Of a DNA stretch of 64,000 nt, positions 36,770-48,844 are shown piece after piece. The position numbers were made by a program, and so were the translations under genes. Origin of the DNA: Parelaphostrongylus tenuis (lineage: Eukaryota > Nematoda > Chromadorea > Rhabditida > Metastrongylidae); NCBI GenBank assembly GCA_019055375.1, contig JAHQIW010001214.1:47474-111473 (forward strand), given 5' to 3'. The notes under the pieces were generated by a model. The model was not told where the DNA came from. It saw only the letters and a program-made list of their open reading frames with translations, and did not search any database. How positions within the stretch are numbered: position 1 is the stretch's first letter; the number at the start of each line of letters is the position of its first letter.

Positions 36770-37225
36770 TGGTAATCCTTTCACAAATAAATTCATTCAA
36801 GCAAATATGTTGACGCACTCACTAGTACATATCCGCAGTGTTTTATAAACATAAACATGCGTGAGCAGAGACCATACTTGTTAATTTATCAAATCTAACT
36901 CGAATTTCGGCTCAAACATATGGTGTGAAAAAAAATGGTAGAGTGTGACATCGTGAAGACACTTCTTTTTTCTGAAAACTTCGCTCTTAGTTACTACGAA
37001 ATTCACCAAGTACAACCGAAGCACAACATAGTTTGTGAAGGGATGTTCATTGGTTAGTGAGTTGACAGTGAGCTACCGATGTATCAATTCACTGTCATTG
37101 TGCTCCTCGAAATGTTCGGCACTTGTTGATCGATTCCAAAAGTATAGGAGAGGACCCGGTCAGTCCATAACAATGATGGGATATGATCTGATAAGGATCT
37201 GACGTGTTTTGAGCCGCAAGATCTA

Positions 37226-37274
37226 GTGCTACATAGGCTCCTATTTCGTTCTAGTGGGACTCATTAGTAGCACC
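37226..37274 (-). ncRNA. Hammerhead-like motif, family beta, copy 1
   Basis: On the minus strand GTGCTA pairs with TAGCAC (stem I, 6 bp). The core reads CTAATGA, with GTCC and GAAC forming a weak stem II, then GAAA, and ATAG-GAGC-CTAT as a perfect stem III. Two positions depart from consensus: G5 is A (CTAATGA) and the cleavage triplet would be ATG. It is probably an inactive copy of a real ribozyme. Confidence 0.55.
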
Positions 37275-37505
37275 ATTCCTCGATTCAGCCGATTACCTGA
37301 GGCTAAATAATCCTCTATAAAGGAACCGACGCCGAGTAATAAATCACCCCAAGTCAGGCAATGGAATTTCCTGACATTAAGGTGACCGGCAGTCGAGCTT
37401 GTGGCTTTTACAATAATCACACCTCTACTATCGACCGTTTTTCTATGGATCCACTCAAAACGATTCAATCTGATAAGGATATAACAATGTTTGAACCGAC
37501 GGAGG

Positions 37506-37553
37506 GTGCTACTGATGAGTCCGAGTAAGGCGAATCAAATGCCTTTATAGCTC
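37506..37553 (+). ncRNA. Hammerhead-like motif, family beta, copy 2
   Basis: GTGCTA (37506-37511) is followed by CTGATGA (37512-37518), the stem II region GTCC-GAGTA-AGGC, GAA(T), the stem III CAAA-TGCC-TTTA and TAGCTC (37548-37553), which pairs with 5 of 6 bases of GTGCTA. The core is perfect at CTGATGA; GAAA has become GAAT. Its 3' flank (37554-37625) matches the 3' flank of copy 1 in inverted orientation (cctggcggc against cttgcggc, atccttatca in both). Confidence 0.55.
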
Positions 37554-37625
37554 TGGACCTGGCGGCGAAAAACATATTACATCCTTATCACATTAGATCG
37601 TTTTGAGCGGGTCTGTAAAAAACCA

Positions 37626-39146
37626 TCGAAACTAGAGTAGAGATAGGATAGATAGAGAGTTTTTCCGGTTTCCTCATTTAATGAGGAGACGCTCTCCAAA
37701 TCTCACACTGTGGAAATTTTTTTTGAAATCTATAGTGCAAGCGCACTTCAGCGGATAAATCAACTTTTTATGACATGGAACTAAATGCACACATAATTGG
37801 ATTTCCACTAATTTCCTGCTAACTCTTCCAGGTTAGTCGCGTGTGCACGAGACGCCTCCTCAGTTGGTGGATCAAGGAAATGTTCGCGAATCACGAGCAA
37901 TACTATATGTTTGCCAAAGATGCGGATATATCCAAGAATAGACCCCTATTTCTTCAGCTTCAACTCACCATAACTTTATTTCCACCAGTTAAATTAGCCA
38001 AAAGCCCTCATTCAAGTGTCTCTAAAGTGCATCAGAAGATTCACGTCGAGTTCCACACATTTGGCTTGCTTACTTATATGTTAATTTATGGTCGAAAGGT
38101 CTGTTGGCCGCAGTGGCGATGCGGCGGCCGGCCACGATAGATCGCTTGGCAATTCGGAGAAGCGCAATTTTTATCTATTGATTGGAAATTTTTTCCCTCC
38201 TTGGATAGAGTTTCAGAAACGCATGTCCCTGATACTATAAGACTTACACTGTATGCTCATATGTTTTTCGTGCTTTCGGCGAAGCAATAGTTGAATTGCG
38301 AGCCCGATCTGAAACATAATTTTATTTTAAATTCTACAGCGTTATACAAAAGTCTTCTGGAAAGCCGGTCACATACCGCGATAATCAGAGATTCAGCTTT
38401 CGAGTGTTTACTAAGTCTCCCATGCGAAATCCTTCTCCAGCAATTACGGTCGAATATTCATTTTTCGCCTTCCATTGGAAAAGAGCCATTAATTGATAAC
38501 AATGAAATTAACAAGAGTCAAAATGTTAGATAAATTTTTGGACAACCCCATTATAAATTTTACATATTAGTGGCATTTAGCTTTACAAACGGTGGAATAT
38601 GACTAAAACAAGTTCTCTGAATGTATATTTGGTAAGAAGCACACGCATGCGTTCTAAGCATCCGACTTTTTGAACAAGAAAACGACATCCTTCAAGAATA
38701 AACATATTGACTACTTTACTGCATAATCTGACGCTCATCTTGTGAAAAGAAAGCGCCTTTTCTCATTCATCATTTCTCTTACTGTCATAGACATCTGCCT
38801 GTTCTACATTCAACCTAAATTTCGTGAGTGTACAGTTTGTAGATATGGATTAGTTTTCTTGCACTTAGGCATTATATTACCTCGAAACCACCATGGTCGT
38901 CAAAGAGTAGTATAGGGATCTGAGTGATGATACCACTTTGAGCACTCTTTAATTGATTCTTTATGGTATTGTTCTGCTATCGGAGCATATTTTTCTACTC
39001 TTCAAGGACAGGCATTTTCTGCTACACTCAAGCTGCTAGCATTCATTTGGTAGCTGGAAAGCCGCAATATCGATACCTCAGTATTCTCAATTCCCAAAGA
39101 CCAACTGTCTGTTAAGCTCGGCATGCTTCAATACAACTCTTAATTT
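37626..39146. other. Intergenic, with an R2 repeat at 38290-38480
   Basis: No gene was recognised. 38290-38480 matches the R2 family (acagcgttatacaaaagtc, agctttcgagtg). The remaining open frames are short and featureless. Confidence 0.4.
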
Positions 39147-39658
39147 ACTTCCTTAGGCCAAACCGCGAGGTGTTACAGTAAATTTATTTGGCAGATCACG
39201 ATTCGGCGGTTCGCCTTCTTCAAAGCCTGGAAAAGTCAAATTGTCCGCACTCTAATCAGTCAAACACTTCCATTACTCCTTTCGAGAAAACCACCAGACC
39301 CAGATTTCAATCGCATCAAGCACAAAATCAACTCTCAACATACTCACCCCTTTTGTATGTGTTCTACTGAGTGATTCGGGTGGAGATCACCGGAAGGAAT
39401 TCACTTAGGCTCGTAGTGCACCCTACCCATCAAAACAACAGTCTTATATACTGACTCAAATTACGGGTGATATAGGGCATTCCTCCCTGGGGGTTTATAG
39501 TTGGATTGTTATATGAAAATCGAGAAAACTTATCTTGATTAGCTGACGCGAGGTTGGTAAATTAGTCGTAGAAGTTCGGCTGACGTTTCGGCTACCCGCC
39601 TTCTCCGAGCCTGGGCGTATGTAGTATCAGTATTCAGAGTATAGTATAGTTGGATTGG

Positions 39659-40860
39659 TCATATTAATCCAAAATGCTTCAGAAGTTTTCGCGCTGATGT
39701 TTTTTGTTCCTGCGCAAGGATGGTGACTTCAATCTCAAAACCATCTCCGTCGTGTTTCTGTTCTCTATGAGTTCCTAGCGGGGTATTCCGTCTCTTAAGA
39801 TGCTTGTCAGCTAGGTGTTCTTCTATGCGAGCATAGAGCGGCCTACCTGTTTCGCCAATATATTTATCGCTACACGCTTTGCAAGAGATTAGATAGACTA
39901 TACCTACGCTTATGCAATCACCGTCTCTGCCGTTAGGACATATTTTACAATCTTTCGTTATGCAGAGGCGGTCATATAAGCGGTTGCGAACTAGTTGGCG
40001 TCTTAGAGTATTCGGTGCTATTTCAATAATGGCCACCGATTGCCCTAAACCCACTCTTATCAAACAGCGTTTTATAGCTGTACTAATCTCATTTGAAAAG
40101 AAACGGGAGGATGAACGGGACCTTCTCTCATACGAGTTTTCGTTCGGAGGCGTAATATTTCTTCTAAACCTAAGCCGAGGGGTTACAAATTCGTATCCAT
40201 TAAAAGTGGCTATTTCCCGAGCCAGTTTCACGGATTCTACTCTCTGCTCCTCCTCGGTACATACATTGGCTGCTGTTCGAAACATGTATTTAATTAGCGC
40301 CTTTTTTGTATGTGAGGGATGAGAAGTGAGATAGTGAACCAGGTTATTCTTATTACTTGGCTTTCGATACCACTTGTTATGTAGCCGCTCTGGCTTAAGC
40401 TTATTTACACGTTCAAGAAAGGGAGCCAATCATGTTTTGGTATCTCACGGGTGAATTTTATATACTCTGACTGTTCATTCAACAATCTAAAGCAATTTTC
40501 TAACTCCTCTTGAGTGGAACAGATACCCAAACAGTCATTTTTATACCTACAGTAGAGTAATGGCCGGAGATCCATCACTGGTGCTTCTACTTTCGACATA
40601 AAGGCAATCGCTAGGCTAAGTGCCAGTCTTTGCCTCATTGCCAGCCCTCCCATTTGAGCATAATATTTCGCGGACCCATCTGAAGATTGAGCAGTTTAGG
40701 CACTCTTTCAATAGGACCATGAACTGCGCCATCGACAAGCCATACATGTATACAGCTCCCTGGTGTTGTATCAGAAGCTCATGTGTGGCTTATAACGCGG
40801 AGTAATTCGACACGTTGGTATATAAAGCAGTAAAGTCAAATGACTCCATGACTCCACCAA
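39659..40860 (-). pseudogene. PLE reverse transcriptase (partial) and GIY-YIG endonuclease
   Basis: The RT part (40860-40405) shows motif A FDFTALYTNV, a stop after it, a frameshift, then GGLAMRQRLALSLAIAFMSK and motif C in which the usual YVDD-like site reads YKND. A further frameshift near 40420 leads to a 256-codon frame (40429-39659) holding a basic linker, a Cys cluster (CITKDCKICPNGRDGDC) and the GIY-YIG endonuclease (VYLISC, then YIGETGRPLYARIEEH). The endonuclease domain looks whole; the RT is incomplete, so this copy is not autonomous. Confidence 0.8.
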
Positions 40861-41137
40861 TCCAACTATAAATCGCAGGGAGGAATGCCTCGTTATCACT
40901 CGTGATTTGAGGCAGTTTATAAGACTGTTGTTTTGATGGTAGGGTGCATTACGAGCCTATGTGAATTCCTTCCGGTAATCTCCACTCGAATCACTTAGTG
41001 GAACACATATAAAAAGCGATGAGTATGTTGAGAGTTAATTTTGTGCTTGATGCGATTGAAATCTGGATCTGGTGATTTTCTCTAAAGGAGTAATGGAAGT
41101 GTTTGACCAATTGGATTGCGGACAATTTAACCTTCCA

Positions 41138-41172
41138 GGCTCTGAAGAAGGCGAACCGCCGAAACGTTAGCT
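41138..41172 (+). ncRNA. Minimal hammerhead-like motif in the right PLE arm
   Basis: GGCT (41138-41141), CTGAAGA (41142-41148), the hairpin GGCG-AAC-CGCC, GAAAC (41161-41165), GTT and AGCT (41169-41172). GGCT and AGCT pair as stem I and the ACGT is a two-base-pair stem III, the very short form reported for PLE ribozymes. The core is intact except for one extra A before stem II. The equivalent left-arm copy (39208-39245, minus) has lost C3 and the last A of GAAA. A third relic is at 39579-39612 (minus). Confidence 0.55.
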
Positions 41173-41504
41173 GTCAATAAAGTTTACTGTAACACCTCGT
41201 GTTTGGCTTAAAGAAGTAACTCAAGAATTGTACTAAAACGATCGACTCAGATATTACGAAATTTTCTGTGCACCTCTCTATGCCTTTGAGCTTCCAGCGA
41301 ATTATGCGCGTGATAAAAATGAAGGCACGCTGAGGGTGTGAAGCAATATGTTGTTATGGATGTCACGGCGCTATAAAAAGACTCTTCAAGAAGCGGATAC
41401 GCAGGGCGCTAGCCAGAGATTGAGCTTTGGAGCGATTACTAACATTCCTATGACAATTTTTACAGTAAATGAGGTGAATGATCATTTGTTCCCTCATGAT
41501 CAAA

Positions 41505-41880
41505 ATGAACCGTATACAACTTGCTCGTACTTGCTTCAAGATGAAGTGCGCTTACTACTCATTCACGATTGGAGCGTACAAGAAAATGCTAGTGAAGCGG
41601 CGCGCGAAACTAACGGAGTTTAGAGCGATGATACGGCAACGGAAAGGACGGCTGGGAAGTGGTTTGAAAAGTTCAAGGCTAGAGAGGACAGTCTACAGGA
41701 TCAGTCGCTCACGGGCCGTCCACAGAAAGTTGACCGTCAAGCTGTTTTTGAGATGGTCGAAGAGAATCCCTCAATGGCACGCCGAGTGCGATTGCTGCTC
41801 GAAGAGCATCACCATCATTTTCTATGGACTGGGTAAGATGCGGAAAATATCTAAGCGGGTGTCGTATGAATGGGGAAAAC
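41505..41880 (+). pseudogene. Mariner transposase N-terminal region
   Basis: Plus-strand frames read KCAYYSFTIGAYKKM, SEAARETNGV, a stop, SDDTATERTAGKWFEKFK, DQSLTGRPQKVDR and MVEENPSMARRVRLLL. This is the helix-turn-helix and GRP region of a mariner transposase. Stops interrupt it and no catalytic domain follows. Confidence 0.7.
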
Positions 41881-44521
41881 TTTAGTGACTAATTTTGTCT
41901 TTTATTCAGATCAAAGTATGCAAAAGTAATACAGAAGAAGCATCAAAACGGCCCGATCTTTTTACGTAACTTATTGAGACGTCGTCGAAAGTAATGTGCA
42001 AAAGAGCTGTAAAGCAGCTATTTTCCCAAGGATGTAGCTTTCGTATGAAGAAGTGAAAGCTAGAACACGCGAGCACTCTCTCTGTTGAAAATACGTATGT
42101 GGAATCCTTTATTTCAAAAGCAAAACGTAATCCTTATTATGGTAGTGGAACTGCGTATAAGCATTTTCCGGCAACTACGCTTGGTATTGAAATCCATTTT
42201 GCAAGCCATCAGAGTACTAGGAAATTATAAATGAAAGAAAAAGAAATGTTATAACAGTTGGAAACATGTTCATCGTCGCGATAATGTGCTTTTCCCCACC
42301 AACCGTGATTTTCAGGGCACATGGGTGTTATTCTTATTTAGGCACCTTATGGAAGTTTCGTCAATAAACTTCGATCATTTCGTAATACTAGCGCCCACGA
42401 AACTTAAATTTGCCACCTCTCATTAGGCAATTTTTTTGTACGCTCATAAGGACACTTGCGAAGAATGTTTAAATCGTTTCCAGATGCGCAAGTGGCATAT
42501 TTTTTTCTCTCTAAAGCACATAAACGAGCTATTCAGTAATCTAAAATTCAAGGCAACGAACATTCTCTGACAAAAAAGGCTTAAGGGTACGTAGACGACT
42601 GAAATTTATCTAACCAGATATGACAGCATTGCTGGCCAACAGTAATTTGCGGTGGTCTACTGATCCATTAAGTCAGTATTTCAAAAGATTCCATTCCAGA
42701 AAATTTAGCTTATGCGACTGCTAAGCCCACATGGCGAGAACGAATGACTGCAACGAAGCAACATTTTTCAGAGCTGAATAAGGCGAAAGCGCCGATGTCG
42801 CACAAACCTCTGGTTTAACTCGTTGAAGACAAAACACTTCTCCCGTATTGTGAATGTCGAAAAACTATTACGAGACATGTCTACGAAGTACCATGGAATC
42901 CACAAGATCTTGGAACAATTCAGCACCGTCACCCAGAGTATGTAGGAATGATTTGACTTGGAATCTAAAGATACTCTCAAGGAATGTGATATTCTCAAGC
43001 AGCAGCCGAGCCCGGAAACATTAGCGAATAAGTGTTGCGCGATGCACATCATACCGAAGAGGGCTGAGATTTGCATAACATATCTGAGGATAGGTTATTT
43101 CAAGATTGAATGTGCTAAATTTTCAATAAATCGGAGAAAAATATAGAATATTTCTGCAATTCCTCTTGACATGTGACGAACCAATATGAAGCAAAACACG
43201 AAACTACCTAGCTTAAACTACCTATGATGTCTCCTTTAGTCATTCACTGTGAACATACATTAGAATGCGGAATTGGGATGGAACGCGGTCATAGATACAA
43301 AAGATTTGACGAGTGGACGTGGAAATTAAGCCTTCAAGGTGCGTAGAGAATCCAGAGGTGATATTTTCCTTTGCGAACAAAACAGTTTGTGTGCTTGTTG
43401 AGTGGACCTGCTTGCAACTCAAGTTAATTTCGTCACTGTAGCTGGAAAAGTATCAGGAAAAACCTACAGTGTAAAATGATCTGCAAATGAATAATAAATG
43501 TGCTAGAGACAACACAAAGTTGCGAAACATTGAAATACTTTACTATATGAAAATATTTCTTAATCATTGTGGAGTATCACTACGTGGAAAATCTATATGA
43601 TCAACCTTTCTTGGATAGTTGATGGCTTTTTTTCTGGGTGGAGTATTCCTCCCAAACTTCTAGTAATAATTCGAATCTCGGCGATAATTATGCTTGTAAC
43701 TAGAGAAAATCTCTTTACTGCGTCTCAACACCGCAAATACTATTGTATTCCGCGTAGTTTGCTATGGTCGCTCAGCTAGGGTTTGTGGACAGCTTTGCGA
43801 TAGACTTTCAAAAATCTTTGACAGGTCAAATCTATGCGATTCTGAAGCTAAAATTACTTTTCTGGAAACGTCTTCACAGAGTGCCGCCTGTCGTTTAAAC
43901 AACATAGAGAGTTTTCCATAAATTCATGGCGACAATGTGAAACGACTATAAAAGCTGCTGATACTTATAGAACGATAATACAAATTTTCTTCTACAATCT
44001 CGATACAAGGATTCTAAAAAATTTCCTTCAGCTGGAGAAAATTCTTGAATAATTAACGAAAATTGTGCTGCTCGCGGTGAGCTCAACTGCCGCCTCGATA
44101 TAGCGCATCACCTTTATTGCTCACTCAGAACTTTTCTTCGTTAAAAAATATTTCTAAATTTCCTTCAATAATTCGTAACTTTTAGCGCATATCTTCAAAT
44201 ACAAAATTTAGCATATCCTTCTTTATAATGACCAGTTCATAAGCAAATTAGTTCCAGAGTCATCGCTTCTCAAAACATTGAATGACTACTAAAACCCTGC
44301 TGAAAGCCTTTACAAACCTCAGGGGAATGACCAATATACGCCGTAAGTAAAACGCAATTTTATTTCCCATTGCTACAACGCACTAAGAAGACGTTCTCAA
44401 AATTCAAACATTGCTTTGAATTTGCCAAAATTGAAGCTATCGAACGATCATTGAATGACCACGGAAAATCAATAAAGACTTTGTATCAAATGAGTTACTG
44501 TATGAGCAGGGAGAGACTTAC
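41881..44521. other. Copy-2 duplicated sequence without recognisable genes
   Basis: 42850-43085 and 43560-43870 are anchors shared with copy 1 (1190-1430 and 1980-2290). R2 repeats occupy about 43620-44480. No frame is convincing. Confidence 0.45.
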
Positions 44522-45592
44522 GTTTTAAATCCGGATGTGAATTTTCTTTCAAATCTTTAGATATTGACAAGTTCTCAAAGCCTTTGCTTCCTCTAAACAT
44601 GAGAATACCGTTAATAATCTGTTCAGTCGCTGTCAACGGCCGTAAGTCTGTACTATTAGCTGCTAAAATACACCAGTCAACGCATTTTTGAGATATATCG
44701 TTCTTCAAAAATGAAAATTTTGTGAGCTGTTATTTGTTTATATCTACAAGTCACGAAAAATGCCTTTGCAAATAAGACCGCTAATTGTTTATCAGTTCTT
44801 CACCACTGAGGAAGTGAAGTCGAAATACAATCGACGTTGTTGAGAATGCCTAATAAGCTCACCTCTATTCACTTTGCACTAGGAGCAAACTATCTCAACG
44901 GCAAAGAGATCTGCTGAAAAAATGGGGTCAAGGTTTCAACGAGCGTATTCTTCCCGCTGAGAAGCATTACAGCATCTTTTTTTGTTGTGTAGAAGATAGA
45001 TGATGCAGTAATCTAACGAAAAGTTCGCATTCAAGATTTAACTAAACTCTAGTACATGTTGTTTAGCTAATCTTGAGAACACGTACTTTATACGTATCAG
45101 TCAACCACCAAGAATGAGACTTCCTAAAATGTGGCCGTATTTCTTGCGTTGAAACCTCTCAAGATATGTTTTATCGACAAATCCTCCTTCACACCTCGCA
45201 ACTTAAAAGTTATTTCTCAGTGCGTATGTGCGATGACAGAGTAATGAACGATAGCAAGGTACTGTCATAATACGATGTGCCTAACAAGAAAGATATAATC
45301 ATGATAATCATCAATAATGATAACTGACTCACGACAATCCCCTCTGAAACTATACTTAGATACATTCATCAGCTGCAAAAGGCGTGGGCGTTCATCTAAG
45401 TGGTGACAAATCTTGATTGTTTTCCATTTTCACCAAAAGGGTGAGTTACTATCAAGTCATCTGTTTTAAAGCTGTGACATTCTTAAGATACTTGTTGTTC
45501 GATATCACAATAATCGGTGCTAAAATAGATGGATTATAGCGATTACTTAAACTACGCTTATATTCGATAGAACTTCTTATACCCAATAATGT

Positions 45593-45700
45593 GTAGTGAT
45601 GTGCAAAACTTTTGCGTCATGTGCGACTCGAACCCACATTTCACAAATTCTGGGGATGAATGCTCTATTCCTGGTACTACCGAAGCCGGTTTTGCCACCA
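45593..45700 (-). mobile_element. tRNA-like SINE, family III, copy 1
   Basis: The minus strand carries ggtagtaccaggaatagagc, a gap, then a good box B, gggttcgagtcgcac. Copy 2 lies 300 bp away. The box A fit is weak, so the tRNA origin is less sure than for the other families. Confidence 0.45.
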
Positions 45701-45892
45701 CTCTCTCTAAGCTGAAACTCATCTATCTGTCAGCAACCAACCGTCAGTGGCTTTTGGTATGGGTAGTCGATATCGACATTAATTCCAGTAACGCTGACAG
45801 ATATTGGGTACTAGATGATCAGATAAAATTCTTTATACTTGACCGCTTCTAGCGGTTGTATGATGTTATGAATATACTAAATGATATAGAGT

Positions 45893-45990
45893 GACGTGAA
45901 AAACTTTGCGCCAGTTAAGACTCCAACCTTTATTTCTCCCTACCCGGGGACGCATGCCCTATCCGTTGCAGCACCGAGGTACCATATGTA
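45893..45990 (-). mobile_element. tRNA-like SINE, family III, copy 2
   Basis: The minus strand reads ggtacctcggtgctgcaacgg, then ggttggagtct and gcgcaaagtttttcacgtc, parallel to the copy at 45593-45700. Both lie in an intron of the decayed irld-like gene. Confidence 0.4.
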
Positions 45991-47132
45991 CGTAGTTCAC
46001 CCTTCCACCACACTAAGCCCATGGCATAGAAAACTCAATGCAGCTCGAAGACGAGACTAATGCGAATACTGAAGAAGAGCCCGCTTCATCTATGTAAAAC
46101 ATAGGTTAGGGAGGTGATTATATGATACAATTGCTCTTGAATGAACTAATTAAATCCGGAGTTTCATATCCTCGATCGTTGAGGAAACCAATCTTAGAGT
46201 TCGCAACGGCCGCTGAATCTTCACCGACCGAGGTTCTAATTGAAGGATAGAAAACTCCTCTTCCACAAAAGAGAGAAAGCGATTTTCTGCTTGCATTGTA
46301 AGGTAAAGATCGTTGCAACTAACAAAAAGATTTAATGCACCAATTGAGAGCAGGAGGGTAGGTCCTCAAGTTGCAGTCAGATTCATATCAAGCTCTCAAT
46401 GCAGAGCAGCACCACCTACAAGGAAACAAATGGCAGAAGTGCTACAATCGGTATAATATGTGTGAGGAGTACATATAGTAGTTAGGTAAGCTTATAGAGT
46501 TTGGAGCTCATTCCGATGTCAGATCGATATTGGTGCTGTTTTTGAACTGTTTTTGATTTGCTGCCTTTTTTCCAGATAAAGAAAGGTAGAACAGCAATGC
46601 TTATTGAAATTACAAAAATGTTTAGAGTACTGGTAATAGCTTTAATCTACAAATTATGCAGTTCTTCTAGAGCTTGGAGGTTTGTTCTATCCACATACAC
46701 GGTTCCTTCCACCTTCCAATTTCATCATCATAATTTTGTGAAGAGTGTAATTCACGAGACCTATGATGGTCTCGCAATCCTCGTTAGTACTCGCCTTTCA
46801 TAATGAGCAATCTGAAAAGTGGTTCGAATTTGACGAAATGGACTTCTGATGGTTCAAGAGTTTTATCAGCGGTGACTTGAGTGTATAGTGAAGGATTGAG
46901 ACGCCATTATAAATGAATGCGCAGTGCAAGAAAAGGCGTTTTTCACTACCTTACGATCTCATACATCACTAGCAACGTTATCAACTCCATCATTTAGACA
47001 CGGTGCAAACGTCACTCCATTTGATATCTTATTTGAAAGACATGCAATGCATTTTGAAAGATATGTATCGAAGGAGCAACAGATCTCATATAGAAAAATA
47101 TCAGAATCATTATTACTATCTATACAAGTTAG

Positions 47133-47400
47133 GGCGCCGTAGCCGAGTGGTTTGATGCTCGTCGCAACGCACGTGGAACCGAGCTTCATCCCAACTCCCT
47201 CCAGCAGTTAACAGCATCGTCCTATGGAACGCCACAGCCAGGCTATCCTTGAGGTTGCAAGCAGACTCACTCAATCAGTATTCTACGACATTCAAGAAGA
47301 AGCAAAAAGGATTGAATGATTGAAGTACTGGGTACCGCATAGTGAAAAAAACACTATGAAGATGGATCAACAAAGTGTTTAAAAAATAAAAGTATCTGTG
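47133..47400 (+). mobile_element. tRNA-derived SINE, family II
   Basis: The head gcgccgtagccgagtgg has a good box A (tagccgagtgg). The body shares ccacagccaggctatcct, caagcagac and gatcaacaaagtg with the 54303 copy, and the tail is A-rich. Confidence 0.7.
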
Positions 47401-48120
47401 CAAATATCGTTTAGCCATAATTACATAATTGTTTCCGTTAATTAGTCCTCTTAAGACCGCAATCACCTTCTGGAGGTCCTTAGAAGGGCGATCATGAAAA
47501 TGTGCAACGGATTCAGAGTGCACGATTCATGAGCACTTGTAGAATACACGGAGTCCCAATCTTTTGTGGTTATACTACTGCTTGGCCACCTATATATTTT
47601 CCGTGTCACTCTATCTTCTGTGTATCCTCTGGGCTCCTCTGCAGTATGCTTCCATGTTCCTGAACACCTCATATGTGTGACAAAAAAAAACTCATTCATT
47701 GTTTAATCACCGTGTTGCCAGCCTTCCGCATGGTTTCGTAAGGTATATGTAGTTTACATTTGTTTCTCAACATAGTGCTTGAAGACCGCCTTTCCATGGT
47801 CGAGCTTCTCCTCTTGATGAGATTGATTTCTTACGAAACTTTTCATTTCCACATATGAAAATTTTTCAAATGCTCTTCATATCAACAAAGCATCATTATC
47901 TCAAGTGGCAGAAATCCGAAGTCAAATAGTTCTCCTACGTTTCTTCAGATCTTTATGGAAACTAAGCTTTTCTAAACTGTCGTTACTAACTACGAATAAC
48001 ACCATGCCTGTCCCTTAAATAAAAGTTAGGGGACTTGTGCGACAACTGAAGGCGCACAAATTTAGATGTGATAATTGGAAGCCACATACCACAAATAAAG
48101 TTCTCCTGTGTGAAGCTCTT

Positions 48121-48305
48121 CAAGAATCGCGGTGGCCTCCTGCTGAACCGAGCTGCTCAACCTCCCAGACAAGTTTGAGACCAGTCTGGTACCGATTTAC
48201 CGGAAACCGCAGGAATAGATGGCTAGATGAGCCATGAGCGCTAGATCGAACCACTGACCTAATGTGCGACGCAGAGCACCTCTAACCACTGCGCCACATG
48301 CGCTC
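48121..48305 (-). mobile_element. tRNA-derived SINE, family I, inside an L-domain exon
   Basis: The reverse complement starts gagcgcatgtggcgcagtgg, with box B-like ggttcgatctagcg. The 3' part is truncated at 48121, exactly where the irld-like exon stops matching its paralogue. It is likely a cause or a mark of the gene's death. Confidence 0.75.
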
Positions 48306-48844
48306 TCATATTATACATTATAATAACAATTATAAATATATGGAAGTGCATAAACGAGGCCTGTACTTACTTCCACTTTCTTTATTGTAAGAAAGTCCTT
48401 GAAATCCTTATGAGGAAAAACAAGCGAACCTAAAAGTGCGGCGTGAATTCATGCGTTGACAGCAGTTATTATGAGTTCCAACTCTGAAGCTGCTGACAGA
48501 ATTGACCACATAAAGCTTGTGTTTGTCGTACTCTTTTGAACACGGGTCCACAGAATAAGAGTGCTCAATGAGTGGGTCCTGAGTCACTATCGAAGCAAAT
48601 ATGAGATAAAACAGAGTAATTGCTCAATCTCATCACATGAGGCGCTCGACAACCGACAACCATTGTTTGAAATGCACACTGACGAAGCAAACTATACTGA
48701 TTATGATTAGTGCTCAATAAGGAATGATAAAGGTAGAAAAAATTCCTTCCGAGAATGATATGGGAAAACTGGATCATTTAATTAAAAATAAGTGAAAACA
48801 CTACAATAACCATTGTTTTCAAACAACTTACACAAAATGAAAAA

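Larger units (their letters stand above)
39147..41221 (-). mobile_element. Penelope-like element between long inverted arms
   Basis: The left arm (39147-39500) and right arm (40860-41221) are inverted repeats of about 350 bp: for instance ggtgttacagtaaat against its complement in tttactgtaacacc, gcggttcgccttcttc against gaagaaggcgaaccgc, and ccctaccatcaaaacaaca-type sequence in both. Between them, on the minus strand, lie part of a reverse transcriptase and a GIY-YIG endonuclease. PLEs are known to carry terminal repeats in direct or inverted orientation. The RT is 5' truncated exactly at the inner edge of the right arm. Confidence 0.8.
44522..48120 (-). pseudogene. Decayed irld-like paralogue
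   Basis: Exons equivalent to those of the 7.2-18.5 kb gene are present in the same order: 48120-48092 (rest cut off by a SINE), 48013-47939 (VLFVVSNDSLEKLSFHKDL, open), 46811-46629 (EDCETIIG and VEGTVYVDRTNLQAL, but a TGA, a frameshift and a TAG), 45519-45333 (SNNKYLKNVTALKQM followed by stops) and 44662-44522 (INGILMFRGSKGFENLSI, open). The upstream exon region was replaced by the SINE at 48121-48305. It was a real L-domain gene that has since died. Confidence 0.7.

Noticed and set aside
39912..40322. 136-codon plus-strand open frame
   Set aside because: It is the antisense of the GIY-YIG frame of the PLE and has no features of its own.
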